Shown here in pieces: positions 45,607-53,948 of a stretch of DNA of 64,000 nt. Below the pieces are notes generated by a model. The model did no database searches and was not told the DNA's origin. It was given only the letters and a program-made list of their open reading frames with translations. Position numbers and translations under genes: made by a program. The stretch is from contig DRFJ01000054.1 in NCBI GenBank assembly GCA_011050615.1, positions 1 through 64,000 of the forward strand. Reading direction: 5' to 3'. Within the stretch, counting starts at the first letter, position 1. Each line of letters opens with the position of its first letter. The stretch comes from Bacteroidota bacterium. GTDB taxonomy: Bacteria > Bacteroidota > Bacteroidia > Bacteroidales > VadinHA17.

Positions 45607-45614
45607 CAAATTTA
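45607..45614 (-). promoter_or_regulatory. Candidate -7 element of the TonB receptor gene
   Basis: On the minus strand TAAATTTG fits TAnnTTTG. It would give a leader of about 175 nt. I could not recognise a cobalamin, TPP or other riboswitch in that leader. The rest of the 45426-45717 gap shows nothing else. Confidence 0.4.
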
Positions 45615-45717
45615 TAAAATAATTAAGCCTTAAAACAGGTTTTTTAACAGCACCAAATCCCATGCCAGCTTTTAATTTCAGGGGAAGATATTGTTTTGCC
45701 GGCCCGGGAGGAGGGAT

Positions 45718-47961
45718 TTAATTAACGATTATCTCATCACAGAAAATCCATGCGGGAAGGCCTGCTGAATTATGCCATTCCGGGGCTTTTTTCATATTGC
45801 GTGCATAGATTTTAACATAACGTGCCTCAAGGGGATCGAATTCAAAATTAAAATATTCAATATCATTAACCTTACTGCCCGGTTTCAGTGGTCTGGCAGT
45901 TGTTAGCCTGATACCATTACCGTGGCTATGCCCAATTTGGGCATTCCCGCCTGATCCTCCAGGGTCCTTGTTGCTAATATCCTCAGGGAATGACACTTCA
46001 ACAAATTCCGGAAAGAACACAATATGATTTGTAACCTGTAGGAAGGCAGTATGAACATTTTCAATGGTTTTCACCTCGCCCAGGTCAATAATTACCTCCA
46101 TGTCATTTCCTTCAAATCCCAGCCAGTTTGAATAAAAGCTTGCACCACCGAAGGCTCCGTCGGTCAGTGACATGGGGTCTTCTGCAGCATATTTTTTTGG
46201 TCTGGTAACAGCTTCAACCTTTTTGCCTGCTGCAATATTCGGTCTTTCTGATCTTTTAATTGTTTCACTGTAAGAATCGGTATATTCGGAAACCGAATAG
46301 CCCATTTCATTCATCATGATAATACCGGCGTTGCTACATATATTTTTAAATAGTTCAAGCCTGGATCCGGCTTTTTCAAGATTATATTTTTCCGACATCC
46401 CCTTTCTGGAAGCTTCCAGTGCCGCATAGTGTGTGCTTAACCTTGCTTTTTGTACCCTTGTGAGAACCTCAGCCTTATCCGAAACAGAGGCTTCAGCCTT
46501 TTCAAAAAGCTCATCGTATTTTTCCAGCATGCCGGGTCTGAGGAAAGAATCAAAGCCCTGGGAGGGGTCGCCATACAGAAAGAGAAAGAAACCAGGCACC
46601 TTTTTAATCTCCCGGTGTATTATATCAATATATTCCTTTATGTAGCTGCCTGCCTCTTCATAATAAGCATCTGTAAATTCGCCTGTAATCTCATCAGTAT
46701 CCAGGTCAGGGTTCCAGAGAAGTTTAGCCGTCAGACAGGACCTGAGTTCAAAAAGCTCACCGGGATTATGGCTGTGCTGTTCAAAAACCCATTTGGCATT
46801 ATTTTCCCTGAAGAACCTGATATTTGGCCCCAGGGTATGTATATTTGGGAAGGGTGCAAGAAAATTTGTAAATTGTGTTGTATAGTCCCATATCCTTATA
46901 TTTTCAGTCAGCTGCTTCCACCCTTTCAGGTCAGCTGCAAAATCAGTGCATCCATCCTCTATCGGCTTACTCCGGTCACATTCTATTGAGCAGAGTGTCA
47001 CCAGAACATTATCAGCCGGTCTGGTTTTGCAGGGCTTTCTTGTATACTGGTAGGCCAGTGTAGAGATTGTTTTATCGGGAAACTGTTCAGCAATCTTATT
47101 AACAAACCTTATCATTGTACCGCTTGCCGAACCTTCTTCCCGGTCAATTGCAGCACAGTTTTCACACTGGCAGTGCAATGTGTTATCATTCTGGCTGACA
47201 GAGATAATGGAGGCCCCGGGGTAACGTTTGAAATATGCGGCCACAGAATCTGCCACAATGGCCAGTACATCGGGGTTGCTGAGGCATAGCTGGGTGCTTA
47301 ACCTTTTTCCTTCACGCAGGGCATAATATTCAGGGTGCTGTTCATAAAAGGCACTGCCGGGCATGAACCTGTGGAAGGTATGAACCCTGGCTTCAGGGAC
47401 ATAGCCGGGGAAGGCTTCATATGTCACCTTATGTTTATCTGCAAAAATGTGGTCATCATAGAAGAGTTTTGAATGCACTGTTCTTGTTTCTATATCAGGA
47501 GTATATTCATAATCAAGTTTTGCATTTATACTCATTTTTTCTGAAGGTGGGACTATTTCCTCTCCGGGGCTCAGCCATAAACATCCCATTTCGTTTTCAA
47601 GGAAGCTGTATACTGAATAAAGAACACTTTTTGAACTTCCTCCCCCGATAAGCAGATTATGCCCTTTTACCTTGTAAAAGGTAAGATGCGGATTAAATCC
47701 CTGGTTTACAGGGTAGGAACCAACAAATATTTCATGTTTGTCTTCATTGCGGTCAGTGACCGTCACAACAGGTATTTTCACCCCCGATATCTCTTGCAGG
47801 TATTTCTGGAGTTCATGAGAGGCATGATTAATCAGGCTGTCCTCCGTATTTGCAATAACTATTTCATAATTAGTCTGTGAGTTGTCTGCAAGGATAATCT
47901 TTTTATGGCTGCAGGAAAGCAGAAATGCAGGAAGCATTAATAGAACAAATAGTTTTTTCAT
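45718..47961 (-). CDS. DUF4838 lipoprotein with C-terminal discoidin-like domain
   Basis: I chose Met22 (MKKLFVLLMLPAFLLSCSHK), which gives lipobox LLSC. Residues about 25-145 resemble the N-terminal domain of family 67 alpha-glucuronidases (EIVIANTEDSLINHASHELQ then KYLQEISGVKIPVV). The central DUF4838 domain (about 170-440) has ASIISVSQNDNTLHCQCENC, with a cysteine pair, and NIRIWDYTTQFTNFLAPFPN. The end (about 600-747) is an F5/8 type C-like carbohydrate-binding fold: ARYVKIYARNM...WIFCDEIIVN. I infer a surface or periplasmic glycan-binding or hydrolase role. Catalysis is unproven. Confidence 0.83.
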   Translation of the reverse strand: MKKLFVLLMLPAFLLSCSHKKIILADNSQTNYEIVIANTEDSLINHASHELQKYLQEISGVKIPVVTVTDRNEDKHEIFVGSYPVNQGFNPHLTFYKVKGHNLLIGGGSSKSVLYSVYSFLENEMGCLWLSPGEEIVPPSEKMSINAKLDYEYTPDIETRTVHSKLFYDDHIFADKHKVTYEAFPGYVPEARVHTFHRFMPGSAFYEQHPEYYALREGKRLSTQLCLSNPDVLAIVADSVAAYFKRYPGASIISVSQNDNTLHCQCENCAAIDREEGSASGTMIRFVNKIAEQFPDKTISTLAYQYTRKPCKTRPADNVLVTLCSIECDRSKPIEDGCTDFAADLKGWKQLTENIRIWDYTTQFTNFLAPFPNIHTLGPNIRFFRENNAKWVFEQHSHNPGELFELRSCLTAKLLWNPDLDTDEITGEFTDAYYEEAGSYIKEYIDIIHREIKKVPGFFLFLYGDPSQGFDSFLRPGMLEKYDELFEKAEASVSDKAEVLTRVQKARLSTHYAALEASRKGMSEKYNLEKAGSRLELFKNICSNAGIIMMNEMGYSVSEYTDSYSETIKRSERPNIAAGKKVEAVTRPKKYAAEDPMSLTDGAFGGASFYSNWLGFEGNDMEVIIDLGEVKTIENVHTAFLQVTNHIVFFPEFVEVSFPEDISNKDPGGSGGNAQIGHSHGNGIRLTTARPLKPGSKVNDIEYFNFEFDPLEARYVKIYARNMKKAPEWHNSAGLPAWIFCDEIIVN

Positions 47962-48420
47962 TCTTTGTATTTTATAAAAACACCTGCCGGTAAAATTAAA
48001 CTGAAAAAATATGGAATCAAACAATAAAAAACAGGGAACCAGGCATAATCTCTTTGAGGTAATGGAGGTATATTATGATATTAACGATTATACCTGTCCC
48101 AGGAGAAGTATAAAGACAGTCTGAAAATAATGCTGTTTTAGTTATCCCATGCTGTTTCACCGGTACAGTTAAGGTAAAACTAATGTTCAGACGCTTATAA
48201 TGAAATACCAGATACCGGGTATTTGAATACGGGGCAGAAGAGGGAGCTTAATCAGTTGACGCATTCAATATTAGTTGCCAGGTAAAGGATACCTGAAACA
48301 ATAATACTGTAACATCAGTTTTTCAATTTGTTCAACAGCAGGGGCCTTATCATCCAGTATTAAATAGGATTTATACATAAAGAGGTAGAATTCTATGTTG
48401 TGGTAGGTGACATCGTTATT
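47962..48420. other. 459-bp gap with one orphan reading frame
   Basis: No gene is recognised. On the minus strand, directly after the FISUMP stop and in the same frame, 49 codons stay open (DVTYHNIEFYLFMYKSYLIL..., to a stop at 48271-48273). This may be a decayed tail or chance. I see no clear promoter for the DUF4838 gene and no terminator. Confidence 0.35.
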
Positions 48421-49134
48421 TTAATCTTTGACACAGCGGACAGAAAATCCAAGCTCCTTATCTGTATCCAGCCGGTAAACTTCATAATTATGGTATCCCA
48501 GAGTACGGTACCAGGCGGTAGTGTCAGAAGACTCCGTTGAGCTCCAGTAACGACCATTTTTCCCTAGTCCGTTGAAAGGATCAATAAAGGTATAGCGACC
48601 CCCGGCAGGTAAGGCTGAGAAACCATAAATATCTGTGCCGTTCCCATCATTTTCCCACCCTGTTCTGGCTTTCAATACTGTGCACTCCGTTCCGGCATAA
48701 CCCTTACTCTGTAAAAAGTCAATCAATTCTGTCCATTCTGAATCACCTGGCAGGTGCCAGCCGTCAGGACATGCACCCTGCACACGGCCCGGCACAGCAT
48801 TACTGCCTCTTGCTTCAGCGACGGCAGCAGGCCAATTGTACAACACTCCATAGGTGGAATAGGTTGCGGTTTTTCTGGCTGCCTCTGCATTTGTTCCGTT
48901 ATAGCCATAAACATAATAACAGGGCTTGCTTTGTGAGCCGGTAAGAGGACTGACCACCGAGGGTAAAAATCTAAGGTTTTCGGCCAGCCATACCTGTTGC
49001 CCTATTATAACAGTCCGGTAAATATTTCCATCCCTGGTATCAGTGAAGGTATTTTCAGGCCTTTGTGCCTCCAGGGAGGTAAATCCAATCCCCAGGAATA
49101 TAAGGATGCTCAATTTTAGAATTTTATTATTCAT
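48421..49134 (-). CDS. Exported FISUMP-domain protein (Fibrobacter succinogenes major paralogous domain)
   Basis: A signal peptide (LKLSILIFLGIGFTSLEAQ) precedes one FISUMP domain. DTRDGNIYRTVIIGQQVWLAENL is followed by YGVLYNWPAAV, CPDGWHLPGDSEWTELIDFL, then GFSALPAGGRY, GRYWSSTESSDTTAWYRTL and the C-terminal GFSVRCVKD. All are hallmarks of this fold, found in surface or secreted proteins of Bacteroidota and Fibrobacteres. Function is unknown. At 237 residues it holds the domain alone. It has its own well-formed promoter. Confidence 0.9.
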   Translation of the reverse strand: MNNKILKLSILIFLGIGFTSLEAQRPENTFTDTRDGNIYRTVIIGQQVWLAENLRFLPSVVSPLTGSQSKPCYYVYGYNGTNAEAARKTATYSTYGVLYNWPAAVAEARGSNAVPGRVQGACPDGWHLPGDSEWTELIDFLQSKGYAGTECTVLKARTGWENDGNGTDIYGFSALPAGGRYTFIDPFNGLGKNGRYWSSTESSDTTAWYRTLGYHNYEVYRLDTDKELGFSVRCVKD

Positions 49135-49280
49135 TTGAACTTTTATTATTTATTGATCATATTAAGTTCTTTTCTTCTTAGTATTACTGCTGAATACCAG
49201 CAGTTTATAAATCCGGGTAAGCCGCTGTTCCGGATTACTAATTTAAAAACCGGTATTATGTCAGATTAAGGTATTCAATT

Positions 49281-49310
49281 CAAATTTAGAAGAATTTCCC
49301 TGTATAACAA
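49281..49310 (-). promoter_or_regulatory. Candidate promoter of the FISUMP gene
   Basis: On the minus strand TTG (49308-49310), 19 bp, then TAAATTTG (49281-49288) fit the -33/-7 pattern. The leader would be about 140 nt. Confidence 0.5.
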
Positions 49311-49328
49311 TGGAATATATCATTCTGA

Positions 49329-49797
49329 TTAATCAATCAGTGCCTGATAAACAAGGGTCCTGGGTTTCCCATGGTCATCAATCCCGTCTGCAGGTATAAG
49401 CTGTGTAAAATAAACAACCACAAGTTCTTCTTCAGGATCGGCAATCAACAGTTTCCCCTCTTCCTGTAATATCATTATCCCAACACTTACTATCGCTTTT
49501 GTCTGGGAGGCAATTCGGAATATGGAATTCTTATCCATAGCTAAATTATTCCCATGTCTTTTTTACCGAAAGCTTTATAATAAGCAATCTGACCCTTCCG
49601 TGCCACCAGTATTACTGCACCGGGAAGCTTACCGTCATCCGCATATTTTTGAAATGTACCGGTCATAAATTCCACCCTTCTTGAAGATATGCCCACCTCT
49701 TATGGACTTACTTCTGTAAATTCCCGGGCAAATAATGAAGCGTGAAGCAATAAGGCTATAAAAAAGCTATATACTTCAGTGAAAGCCTTGTTTTCAT
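49329..49797 (-). pseudogene. Decayed class C-type beta-lactamase/serine hydrolase
   Basis: Three frames on the minus strand piece together one gene: MKTRLSLKYIAF (signal start), FAREFTEVSP-stop-EVGISS, FQKYADDGKLPGAVILVARK and GQIAYYKAFGKKD, then SIFRIASQTKAIVSVGIMIL with the SxxK motif (SQTK). The text then jumps from EEGKLLIADP to ELVVVYFTQLIPADGIDDHG and the C-terminus. At least one nonsense codon, two frameshifts and a central deletion of roughly 200-250 residues are present. Confidence 0.82.
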
Positions 49798-49946
49798 TTC
49801 AAAGATTTTATTTTGTCAATTCAAAATTAACACATTTGATGCGATATTGTTACATACAGCTTATACACCCTGTGTAAAGTCTTCTCCGGTGTTTTAAATA
49901 CACTCGTGTCACTGTATTTCTTTCAATCCTGAGGGTGAGCCTCAGC

Positions 49947-50738
49947 TTATAATATGAATGGTATTACCGCCTTCCGTTTAGCCGGATAAGCGGGAAATTT
50001 TTCCTTATACCATGCATGATGATGCAGGGCACGCGGAATAAGATTCACAGCTGTCCAAACAGCAAATGACAGAGCCGGCAGGCTCCATGTCATAATCGCA
50101 TAAGCGGTCCATTCAATAATCTCACCTGAAAAATTAGGGCAGGATATATACCTGAAAAGTGTATGCTTCGGGACGGAATAGCCTGATTTATTGCCCTTGC
50201 GTAAATTTATAAGGTGGTTATCGGCCACCTGGTTAACAGTAAAGCCCGATAAAAATAATATGAGTCCGATAATAAATCGTGGATCGGTAAGCCAATTGTC
50301 ATAATAAGTCCCTGTTGCCTGCCCGGTGCCCCCTGCCAGATAGCCCAGCCAGTAACCGTTCAAAAAGCCGTTAACAAGGTTGAAAAACATAGCAAAAAAG
50401 ACCACAAGCAATGGGATCTTCTTCCCTTTTGTTCTGGTTCTGAACGGAAAAATGAAAATGCGGTTGAAGTAATGAATGAACCAGAGTGACCAGAATACCC
50501 AGAGGATATTAATTCCCGGACCTCTGCCCGCAAGAAACAGAGCTGTGATAAGGATCAGGGACGGGAGCTCCATTATGAACCATCCAAGACGGTTGTCTGT
50601 AAGCGGCCCCCACCTGCCACTGGCATGCCTGCCATAGGGGGCTTTTATCTTGAGGAGCAGTGGGAATAACAGTACGGCAAATATTATCCATGCCATCACA
50701 AGTATAGTGAAATGCTCCTTTGATATCATTTCAGACAT
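49947..50738 (-). CDS. Steroid 5-alpha-reductase-family membrane enzyme
   Basis: A 263-residue protein with about seven TM segments and the conserved C-terminal half of 3-oxo-5-alpha-steroid 4-dehydrogenases: HLINLRKGNKSGYSVPKHTL then FRYISCPNFSGEIIEWTAYA, and LIPRALHHHAWYKEKFPAYP then AKRKAVIPFIL. It would use NADPH to reduce the C4-C5 double bond of 3-keto steroids or a similar enone. The start overlaps the sulfatase stop as TAATG, so translation is coupled. The true bacterial substrate is not known; the family also includes enoyl reductases of other lipids. Confidence 0.87.
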   Translation of the reverse strand: MSEMISKEHFTILVMAWIIFAVLLFPLLLKIKAPYGRHASGRWGPLTDNRLGWFIMELPSLILITALFLAGRGPGINILWVFWSLWFIHYFNRIFIFPFRTRTKGKKIPLLVVFFAMFFNLVNGFLNGYWLGYLAGGTGQATGTYYDNWLTDPRFIIGLILFLSGFTVNQVADNHLINLRKGNKSGYSVPKHTLFRYISCPNFSGEIIEWTAYAIMTWSLPALSFAVWTAVNLIPRALHHHAWYKEKFPAYPAKRKAVIPFIL

Positions 50739-52165
50739 TATTGATTTTCAAAACCGGGATTCTCTAACGGGAGCAGGGCTCCCGTCTCCTCCTGCATTTT
50801 CCTCAAGAGTGCTTTGAGTTCATTTGTTTTTTCGGGATATTGTTCAGACAGATCAGTTGTTTCACCTATATCCCCGGCCAGGTTATAGAGTTCGGTTTTC
50901 CCATAATGATAAAACTCAATAAGTTTCCAGTTGCCTTTGCGTATTGCAGCACCAGGTGTCCACTGGCTTCCGTGGTAATGCGGGTAATGCCAGAAAACGG
51001 CTTCTCTCGGGGGTGGTTCATTTGCTGTAAGCAGGGGGAGCAGGCTAAGTCCGTCTGTATGCTGTTGGGGCATCAGGGGCAATCCTGCCATATCCAGTAT
51101 TGTAGGATAGAAGTCGGTGCTGATAACCGGGAAATCGTTCGATCCGGCTATGATTCCCGGTCCGCTTATAATCAGAGGCACCCTTATTCCTCCCTCGTAG
51201 CACCATCCCTTACCTGCCCTCAGGGGTTTAACGGAAGTAGGGGCCGGGCTGTCTTTCCATAAAGTTGTGAGGCCACCATTATCGGATGTGAAGATAAGAT
51301 ATGTATTTTCGGATAAGCCTGTTTCATCGAGGTATGCAATTATCCTCCCGACGTTCTCATCCATGCTGAAGACCATTGAGGCATAGTCTGCATTTACCTG
51401 GTTAAGCGTTGTGCTGCCCGTATGTTCACCGGCAAGAACCGGCTTGCCTTCTTCACCCAGTACATCCTTTTTTTTCTGGAAGTATTCAATATGTTTCCTG
51501 CATGCCTGGATGGGTGTGTGGAGGGTATAAAAAGCAAGGCAAAGGAAAAATGGTTCATCTTTTACCGATTGCATAAATTTAAGTGACTCATCTGTAAGCC
51601 TGTCAGTAAGGTATTCACCTTCAGGGCCGTCTTCAAGCCTGGGGTTATTATATGGTGAATAATATCCTGCAGGGGGCTGGCCCATGTGATGACCACCCTT
51701 ATTTATGTCGAATCCCTGGTTTTCAGGGAAATAAGCTGTATCACCAAGGTGCCATTTACCTGCGAAGAACGTTTTATAACCCTTGCTCCTCAGCACTTCA
51801 GCTATGGTTTCCTCTTCAAGGGACAGCTGGTGATAATCCTGTGGTCCCAGGAGCCTCCTGTCTTTTGGATCATCGCCAGGGATCCAATCAGTGATATTGA
51901 CCCTTGCAGGGTATTTCCCTGTCATGATGCTTGCCCTTGTAGGCGAGCACACCGGGGAAGTGGAATAGGCACCGGTAAAGACCATCCCTCCCGAAGCCAG
52001 CCTGTCGAGGTTAGGTGTTTCATGGAAAGAGCTTCCATAACAGGTAAGGTCGGTCCATCCAAGATCATCAACCAGTATGAAAATGAAGTTTGGTTTTGTG
52101 TCTTTCCTTGAGCACGAAATGAGAAATACAGCTATGAGCAAGAGGATAAGATAACTTTTTCTCAT
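50738..52165 (-). CDS. Sulfatase lipoprotein (arylsulfatase A-like, S1 family)
   Basis: Lipobox VFLISC18 places it at a membrane surface. Metal ligands D33-D34 (LVDDLGWTD) and the formylglycine motif C73-S-P-T-R in VCSPTRASIMTGKYP are intact, followed by FFAGKWHLGD and, later, IFTSDNGG. The Cys-type site requires a maturase (anSME or FGE) from elsewhere in the genome. It lies between an M1 peptidase (2-bp gap) and the 5-alpha-reductase homologue (overlap). Polysaccharide and steroid sulfates are both possible substrates. Confidence 0.93.
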   Translation of the reverse strand: MRKSYLILLLIAVFLISCSRKDTKPNFIFILVDDLGWTDLTCYGSSFHETPNLDRLASGGMVFTGAYSTSPVCSPTRASIMTGKYPARVNITDWIPGDDPKDRRLLGPQDYHQLSLEEETIAEVLRSKGYKTFFAGKWHLGDTAYFPENQGFDINKGGHHMGQPPAGYYSPYNNPRLEDGPEGEYLTDRLTDESLKFMQSVKDEPFFLCLAFYTLHTPIQACRKHIEYFQKKKDVLGEEGKPVLAGEHTGSTTLNQVNADYASMVFSMDENVGRIIAYLDETGLSENTYLIFTSDNGGLTTLWKDSPAPTSVKPLRAGKGWCYEGGIRVPLIISGPGIIAGSNDFPVISTDFYPTILDMAGLPLMPQQHTDGLSLLPLLTANEPPPREAVFWHYPHYHGSQWTPGAAIRKGNWKLIEFYHYGKTELYNLAGDIGETTDLSEQYPEKTNELKALLRKMQEETGALLPLENPGFENQ

Positions 52166-52167
52166 AT

Positions 52168-53814
52168 TTATTCTCCCATAATATTGAGAACAGCCACGTA
52201 AAAATCTTTATCAACTACAAGTTCGCCGGGGTTTACATCTTCAAGAAATGACCATCCCCTGTTTCCGAATTCGAGCCAGGTTTCTACACCATCAAGGTAT
52301 ACCTTAACGGGCATATTAAATCCGCGCACCGTGTTTCCCCACCTGTATCTCAGTCCACCGTCGGCAAAACTGTATTCCAGTACGGGGATCCTTGTATCAC
52401 GCAGAAACTGGTCAAAAACGGGTTTCAACTCAAAATTTGTATGTTCTTCCATATAGCCTTCTATCTGTTCAGTGGTGACTGTCTGGTGCCAGAATGTTTT
52501 ATTAAGACCACGCAGGATAGCCCTCCATTTTTCATCATTGTTGACAAGCTGCCTTATCATGTGGAGCATTGTTGCGCCTTTCTGGTACATATCACCTGAG
52601 CCGGAGCGGTTAACGTTATAAGGACCTATGATATTCCGGTCATTATTTATGTTTGACCGCACACCTCTCAGGTATTCAAAACCGGCGTCCTTACCGTACC
52701 AGTACTCAACATATAGCCCCTCGGAATAAGCAATGAAACTTTCGTGTATCCACATATCGGCAATATCCTTATAGGTTATATTATTTGCAAACCATTCATG
52801 TCCTGATTCGTGGATTATAATAAAGTCAAATTTCTCACCCCAGCCGGTACCGCTTATATCCCTTCCACGGTAACCGTTCATATAGCCGTTGCCATAAGTA
52901 ACAGAGCTCTGGTGTTCCATTCCAAGGTAGGGCGCCTCAACAAGTTTATAGCCGTCTTCATAAAAAGGGTAGGGTCCGAACCAGTATTCAAAGGCCTCGA
53001 GCATCATGGGCACCTGTTTGAAGTGTTCTTTTGCCTTGTCCAGGTGATAGCTGAGGACGTAATAGTCACAATCGAGATTGCCCAGTTCGCCCTTATATAC
53101 CTCTCCGAAGTGAACATAATCACCAACATTTATGTTAACCCCGTAATTGTTAATGGGATTATAAACATACCAGTGCCATGTTTTTGTTCCATCGGGATTT
53201 GTTGTAAAGCCCTTATACCTGCCGTTTGAAACATCCATAAGGTTTCCGGGTGTTGTAATACTGAAGCGCATGCTGTCGGGTTCGTCATACATATGATCCT
53301 TGCATGGCCACCAGATGCTTGCACCCCCTCCCTGGCATGATGTGGCGTAGAAGGGATTCCCGTTTTTATCATAAGTCCAGGTCAGACCTTCGTCCCATGG
53401 TGGACGCAGGCTTACCTTAGGTTTACCTCCGTAGAATACCATGACTTCATTCGATTGACCCGCAAGCTGGGCCTTTTTCATCTTTACAAACCAGGCGTTA
53501 CCGTCGCGTTCAAATTCCAGTTCTTCTCCGTTCTGGGTTATTCTGCTTATTTCAAGTGGTGGCTGCAGGTCTATCTGCATACGGTTATGAGACTTCAGTA
53601 CATTATATCTTACCAGCACATAGCCCTCCAGGCTGCTGTCGGCAGGATTGATGTTAATATTCAGATGGTAAAAAGTAAGATCCCACCATTCCCTCTCGGG
53701 CGTGATTGATCCGCGCAGGGTATCCTGCCTGGTAAATTCCATGTAGCGTTGTGAAAGTAATGATCCTGATAAAACGGTCAGGATTAAAATAATTAGAAAA
53801 AATCTTTTTGACAT
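52168..53814 (-). CDS. M1-family aminopeptidase, short form
   Basis: I chose Met14 (MSKRFFLIILILTVLSGSLLSQ) for its signal peptide. The M1 fold has the GxMEN-like YLGMEHQSSVTYGNG, the zinc motif IIHESGHEWFANN with the third ligand in WIHESFIAYSEGLY, and a C-terminal beta domain (FADGGLRYRWGNTVRGFNMP). At 548 residues it lacks the large ERAP1-like helical domain, as is common for secreted Bacteroidota M1 enzymes. First gene of a three-gene unit with the sulfatase and 5-alpha-reductase. Confidence 0.9.
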   Translation of the reverse strand: MSKRFFLIILILTVLSGSLLSQRYMEFTRQDTLRGSITPEREWWDLTFYHLNININPADSSLEGYVLVRYNVLKSHNRMQIDLQPPLEISRITQNGEELEFERDGNAWFVKMKKAQLAGQSNEVMVFYGGKPKVSLRPPWDEGLTWTYDKNGNPFYATSCQGGGASIWWPCKDHMYDEPDSMRFSITTPGNLMDVSNGRYKGFTTNPDGTKTWHWYVYNPINNYGVNINVGDYVHFGEVYKGELGNLDCDYYVLSYHLDKAKEHFKQVPMMLEAFEYWFGPYPFYEDGYKLVEAPYLGMEHQSSVTYGNGYMNGYRGRDISGTGWGEKFDFIIIHESGHEWFANNITYKDIADMWIHESFIAYSEGLYVEYWYGKDAGFEYLRGVRSNINNDRNIIGPYNVNRSGSGDMYQKGATMLHMIRQLVNNDEKWRAILRGLNKTFWHQTVTTEQIEGYMEEHTNFELKPVFDQFLRDTRIPVLEYSFADGGLRYRWGNTVRGFNMPVKVYLDGVETWLEFGNRGWSFLEDVNPGELVVDKDFYVAVLNIMGE

Positions 53815-53860
53815 ACAGGTATATTTCTGTGCAGGGACTGTATCATAAATCATTTAACCA

Positions 53861-53908
53861 CCCCCGTCCCGAGACCCCGGGGAGGTGGTGCACTTTTGAG
53901 ACAGCCCC
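53861..53908. other. GC-rich hairpin next to an IS-end-like sequence
   Basis: ACCACCCCC...GGGGAGGTGGT forms a strong stem. It is directly followed by ACTTTTGAGACAGCCCC (53892-53908), which resembles terminal repeats of IS1182-like elements (GGGGCTGTCTCAAAA on the other strand). The hairpin lies downstream of the GH16-like gene and may act as its terminator. No transposase or opposite end is present, so this may be a solo IS end. Confidence 0.4.
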
Positions 53909-53948
53909 TGGAAATTAATATAAAATCTTCTTATGCCACGGTGCTTAA

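Noticed and set aside
45426-45717. Cobalamin or TPP riboswitch in the leader of the TonB receptor gene
   Set aside because: None of the conserved core boxes could be found on the minus strand.
46450-46989. 179-aa plus-strand ORF inside the DUF4838 gene
   Set aside because: The opposite strand encodes a clear lipoprotein with domains; this frame shows none.
48271-48420. 49-codon in-frame extension after the FISUMP stop as a gene end
   Set aside because: FISUMP domains normally end at the CVKD-type C-terminus just before the stop, so readthrough is unlikely; no family match was recognised.
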